Shown here piece after piece: positions 60,756-64,000 of a DNA stretch of 64,000 bases. The notes beneath the pieces are model-generated. The model ran no database searches, was not told the DNA's origin, and worked only from the letters and a program-made list of their open reading frames with translations. The stretch comes from Nannocystis exedens (GTDB lineage: Bacteria; Myxococcota_A; Polyangia; Nannocystales; Nannocystaceae). The stretch lies in the NCBI RefSeq assembly GCF_002343915.1, contig NZ_NETK01000001.1, positions 9,572,001-9,636,000 on the forward strand, written 5' to 3'. The translations under genes were made by a program, and so were the position numbers. Position 1 is the first letter of the stretch; the number at the start of each line of letters is the position of its first letter.

Positions 60756-60785
60756 GGGGTTATCACGAGCCGCCGCGGCGGTCGA

Positions 60786-62381
60786 TTACTTGGCCGGCGC
60801 GGGCGCGGGCGCCGGTGCGGCGCCGGCGGCCGCGAGGGCGTTGTTGGCGGCGCAGAAGGTGGTGTCCTTCTCGAGGCACTTGAGGTCGGTGTCGTAGTGG
60901 ACGATCGTGGCGTCGGGCAGCGCGTCCTTGATCTGCTGCTCGGTCTTGTCGGCGCGACCGACGACGATCACCACCGGCACGTCGTTCATGAACTTGCGCG
61001 CCATCGTCTTCATGTCGTCGATCTGAGCCTTGCGGACCTCGTCGCGGTAGGTCTTGAAGTAGTCGTTCGGCAGGCCGTAGGTGAGGATCGTGCGCACGCG
61101 GCCGGCGACCTGGTCGGCGGTCTCGATGCTCAGGGGGAAGCTGCCGATCGCCTCGCGCGTGACGTCCTCGAACTCCTTGGTCGTGACGTCCTCGTCGCGC
61201 ATCTTCTTGATGTGGCCGAAGATCGCCTTCAGCATCTCGCCGGTGGTGGCGGTCTTGGTCTTGGTCCAGATCCGCCAGGTGCCCGGGGCGACGCCCGGCT
61301 CCATCTTGGTGTAGATGCCGTAGGTGAGGCCCTTCTCCTCGCGGACGTCGAGGAACAGGCGCCCGGTCGAGCCGCCGCCGAGGATGTCGGAGGCGAGGTC
61401 GAGCTTGATCCAGTCGGGGTTCTTGCGCGCGAGCGCGAGGTTGCCGACGCGGATGTCGGACTGGGCCGAACCTGGCCGATTGACCAGGTGGACGATCAGC
61501 TTGGGCGGGTGCTTGTACGACTTGAAGCCGTTGAGCGGGTTGGCCGGGGCCTGGCCCTCGATCGGCTTCCACTTGGCGAACACCTCGTTGCCGAGCTTCT
61601 CCGCCTCGGGGACGGTGATGTCGCCGGAGAGGATCAGGTAGCTGTTGTTCGAGCGGTAGAAGGTGTCGTGGAACTTCTTGACCGCGTCGACGGTGACGGC
61701 GTCGATCTGCGCCTCGGTCGGCAGCGGACGCCCGTACGGGTGGCCGGCCGGGTAGGCGACCATGTCGAACAGTTGGTCGGCGAGCACGTCGGAGTTCGAC
61801 TTCATCGCCTTGAGGCCGGTCTTGGCCTTCTCCTTCAGCTTGTCGAGCGCGGCCGGCGGGAACGCCGGGTTCATGACCTCGTCGGCCATCAGCGTCAGCG
61901 CCAGCTTGATGTCGCGCTTGAGCACCTGCGTGTAGACGCTGGTGTCGTGCACGCCGGCGCCGGCGCCGAGGCTGCCGCCGACGAACTCGATCTCCTCGTC
62001 GATCTTGGCCTTGGTGCGGGTCTTGGTGCCCTCGCCGAGCATGTTGGCCGTCATCTCGGCCAGCTGCTCGTCGTCCATGGTGCCGGCCTTGATCACGAGC
62101 TGGGCCGAGACCAGCGGGACCTCATGGTTCTCGACGACGTAGATCTCGAGGCCGTTTTTAATCTGGATCTTCTGCAGGTCGGGGAACTGGACCTCGCGCG
62201 GCTCGGTCGGCGGCGGCGGGTCCTGGTAGACCCGCGCGGGCTTGTCGGCGACCGGCGGCGCCTCGACCGGCTTGGTGTCGGTGGGCGGCGTGGTCTCGGC
62301 CTTCTGCTTGCCGCAGCCGGGGGCGGCGAGAGCGGCGACGACGAGGGCAGTGGCGAAGGAATTCGTGGTGCGCGTAAACAT
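60786..62381 (-). CDS. M16 peptidase-like R/Y subunit, lacks HxxEH; lipoprotein
   Basis: The 531-residue protein starts with a lipoprotein signal ending VAALAAPGC (Cys23) and a Pro/Thr linker. Two M16-type domains follow from about residue 65. The zinc motif is absent: the expected HxxEH region reads LAEMTANMLGEG (about 108). The second domain keeps the R/Y signature of partner subunits, GRLFLDVREEKGLTYGIYT (about 345). In heterodimeric M16B peptidases one subunit carries zinc and the other the R/Y pair, which positions substrate. The zinc subunit gene lies 33 bp upstream on the same strand. The C-terminus ends in an Ala/Pro tail. The likely location is the periplasm or outer membrane. Confidence 0.9.
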   Translation of the reverse strand: MFTRTTNSFATALVVAALAAPGCGKQKAETTPPTDTKPVEAPPVADKPARVYQDPPPPTEPREVQFPDLQKIQIKNGLEIYVVENHEVPLVSAQLVIKAGTMDDEQLAEMTANMLGEGTKTRTKAKIDEEIEFVGGSLGAGAGVHDTSVYTQVLKRDIKLALTLMADEVMNPAFPPAALDKLKEKAKTGLKAMKSNSDVLADQLFDMVAYPAGHPYGRPLPTEAQIDAVTVDAVKKFHDTFYRSNNSYLILSGDITVPEAEKLGNEVFAKWKPIEGQAPANPLNGFKSYKHPPKLIVHLVNRPGSAQSDIRVGNLALARKNPDWIKLDLASDILGGGSTGRLFLDVREEKGLTYGIYTKMEPGVAPGTWRIWTKTKTATTGEMLKAIFGHIKKMRDEDVTTKEFEDVTREAIGSFPLSIETADQVAGRVRTILTYGLPNDYFKTYRDEVRKAQIDDMKTMARKFMNDVPVVIVVGRADKTEQQIKDALPDATIVHYDTDLKCLEKDTTFCAANNALAAAGAAPAPAPAPAK

Positions 62382-62414
62382 GGTCGTTGGCTCCTGTCCT
62401 TGAGGTCAGCGCTG

Positions 62415-63878
62415 TCAGCCGGGGCCCATCATCGGCGCGCCGGTCGAACCGGGGTTGATCTCGAGGGTCAGCCAGTTGGCGCCCAGGTACTCGTTGGCGA
62501 CCCGCTTGATGTCGGCGGGCTTGACCTGCTGGTACTTCTCCAGGTCGGTGAGGACGAACTTGGGGTCGTTGTGGAACAGCGCGCCCGTGGCGATCGAGTT
62601 GGCGCGGCCGGCGTTGGTGGCGAGCGTCTGGACCGTGTCCATCACCTGCCGGTTGATCGCCTTCTGCAGCTCCTTGGCGGTGATGCCGCTCTTCTGGATC
62701 TTGGCGACCTCGTCGCGGACGACCTGCTTGATCGAGTCGAACTTGGTGTCCTTGTTCGGCATGGCCTGGACGAACACGAGGCCGACGTCGCGCAGGGCGA
62801 GGTGGGTGCCGCCGGCGAACGCGACCAGCTTCTTCTCGTCCTGCAGGATCTTCGGGATCCGCGCCGACTCGCCGACGAGCAGGATGTTGCCGAGCAGGTC
62901 GAGGGCGTGGCGGTCGGGGTGGTTGGCGCCGACGGTGTGCCAGCCGAGCAGGTACAGCGACTGCTGCGCCAGCGGGTCCTCGACGACGGTCTCCATCGGC
63001 TTGCTGCGGTCGACCTGACCGGCCGGCGTGGGCGCGCGGTCCGGGCCCTTCTTGATGTCGCCGAAGTACTTCTCGACCTTGGCCTTGAGGTCGTTGACCT
63101 CGACGTCGCCGACGAACACCAGCACGGCGTTGTTGGGCGCGTAGTACTTGTCGAAGAACGCCTGCACGTCGGCGGTCTTGGCGGCGTTGAGGTCCTCGAG
63201 GCTGCCGATGACCTCGTGGCCGTAGCCGGTGCCGGCCCACGCCGCCGACAGCCACTTCTGCACGGCGGCCGCGTACGGCACGTTGTCCATGCGCATGGCC
63301 TTCTCTTCCTTCACGGCCGAGCGCTGGTTCTCGAAGTTGGCGTCGGTGATCTCGAGCGAGCGCAGACGATCCGCCTCCAGCCACAACCCGAGCTCGAGGT
63401 ACTGGCTCGGCAGGTTGTTGTAGTAGATCGTCATGTCGTAGTTGGTGCCGGCGTTGTTGTTGCCGCCGACGCGCTGCACGAACGTCAGGTGGCCCATCGG
63501 CGGCACGTTCTTGCTGCCCTCGAACATCATGTGCTCGAACAGGTGGGCGAAGCCGGTGCGGCCCTGGACCTCGTCGCGCGAGCCGACGTCGTACACGAGG
63601 GTCATGTTGAAGGCCGGGGTCGAGTGGTCCTCGACGACGTAGACGCGCAGGCCGTTGGCGAGCGAGAACTCCTGGACGGGCAGGTCGAAATTGAGACCGC
63701 CCTTGGCCGGCTTCTTGGCCGCGGCCTTGGCGGGCGCAGGATCCGCGGCCGGTGCGGCGTCCGCGGCGAGCGGCGAGATCGTCAGGCCGCCGCAGAGGGT
63801 GAACAGGGCGAGGGTGCGTCCGGCGCGGCCGGCGAGGGCTCGGCGCGATCGTCCGTGAGACTTCAGCGTGGGCGACAT
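62415..63878 (-). CDS. M16 zinc metallopeptidase, catalytic subunit
   Basis: The 487-residue protein has an N-terminal signal (RSRRALAGRAGRTLALFTLC, cleaved near ADAAP) with two Arg pairs but no clear Tat motif. The inverted zinc site HLFEHMMFEG (about 115) gives HxxEH, and the downstream Glu ligand lies in ANFENQRSAVKEEKAMR (about 188). The second M16 domain begins near 270 and lacks the R/Y motif. It should degrade peptides of limited length in the periplasm together with the partner at 60786. The ATG at 63878 has GGAGA about 12 nt upstream, a little far. The open frame upstream of it lacks protein-like features. Confidence 0.92.
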   Translation of the reverse strand: MSPTLKSHGRSRRALAGRAGRTLALFTLCGGLTISPLAADAAPAADPAPAKAAAKKPAKGGLNFDLPVQEFSLANGLRVYVVEDHSTPAFNMTLVYDVGSRDEVQGRTGFAHLFEHMMFEGSKNVPPMGHLTFVQRVGGNNNAGTNYDMTIYYNNLPSQYLELGLWLEADRLRSLEITDANFENQRSAVKEEKAMRMDNVPYAAAVQKWLSAAWAGTGYGHEVIGSLEDLNAAKTADVQAFFDKYYAPNNAVLVFVGDVEVNDLKAKVEKYFGDIKKGPDRAPTPAGQVDRSKPMETVVEDPLAQQSLYLLGWHTVGANHPDRHALDLLGNILLVGESARIPKILQDEKKLVAFAGGTHLALRDVGLVFVQAMPNKDTKFDSIKQVVRDEVAKIQKSGITAKELQKAINRQVMDTVQTLATNAGRANSIATGALFHNDPKFVLTDLEKYQQVKPADIKRVANEYLGANWLTLEINPGSTGAPMMGPG

Positions 63879-64000
63879 GGGAATTGGTCGTCTCCTGCGA
63901 GGCCCGCAACCTAGCACAGGGGTAAGGTGGCTGTGGGACAAAGCGGGACCCTCGCACGCGCCCGAGACTCCGGGTCCCACCCGCGTTGTGCCCCGCTGCC

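Overview
The window is very GC-rich DNA from a myxobacterium-like bacterium, most probably of the Nannocystis/Plesiocystis/Enhygromyxa group. This rests on content, not on a search. It has many lipoproteins with a Cys lipobox followed by Thr/Ser/Gly/Asp linkers, Cys-rich secreted proteins, a DUF2330 protein with a MYXO-CTERM-like tail, planctomycete/myxobacterial DUF1592, DUF1552 and DUF1501 proteins, a stressosome-like STAS cluster and a DUF5648 protein. No rRNA, tRNA, CRISPR array, integrase or transposase was found.

Layout. 1-3.8 kb: a partial Cys-rich lipoprotein on the minus strand, a propeller-like lipoprotein, and an OLD-like ATPase/TOPRIM protein that looks less GC-rich than its surroundings. 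3.9-12.8 kb: a YbaL-type antiporter, an SMR exporter, an orphan PAS-GAF histidine kinase with a 36-bp minisatellite upstream, a secreted M28 aminopeptidase, an unlisted 54-residue secreted peptide, and three overlapping STAS genes. 13.4-17.5 kb: a DUF1592 - DUF1552 - DUF5648 lipoprotein operon. 17.8-22.1 kb: divergent CPA2 antiporter and TrkH-type potassium transporter genes. 22.2-28.6 kb: a five-gene minus-strand run of heme-binding-site, DUF1501, cytochrome-like, VCBS-like and Cys-rich secreted proteins. 28.7-39.4 kb: lipase maturation factor, two SDRs, thioesterase, TerB-like, PH-domain, C_GCAxxG_C_C, M20 hydrolase, TPR and DUF2330 genes. 39.5-43.1 kb: four overlapping minus-strand genes, three of them secreted or lipoprotein. 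43.2-48.5 kb: tolQ-tolR-tolA-like-tolB, then Ppx/GppA and PHP phosphatases. 48.5-51.9 kb: an MlaF-MlaE fusion with a membrane-anchored partner. 52.2-54.2 kb: an HxlR regulator and hipBA. 54.3-63.9 kb: pntAB, moaC-GNAT, glmS and a pair of M16 peptidase subunits.

The most unusual thing here is a dispersed short repeat. A core of about 10 bp, roughly GGRCATGYCC with a CAGG variant, recurs at an exact 14-bp period. There are at least seven arrays and more than forty units by eye, in both orientations, at gene junctions and inside reading frames. It supplies start codons, N-terminal extensions, protein loops and one insertion of about 35 residues. Many adjacent units can form a 7-bp stem with a 4-nt loop and a variable loop sequence. 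I do not recognise it as a described family.

The genes with clear joint roles are the Tol envelope system, the three STAS proteins (stress signalling, with the RsbT kinase not in the window), potassium/proton transport (YbaL-like, CPA2, TrkH), the two DUF15xx operons (secreted and possibly redox-linked), and the M16 pair (a zinc subunit plus an R/Y subunit). Start codons were often chosen from signal peptides, ribosome binding sites and 4-bp overlaps; alternatives are given where the choice is open.
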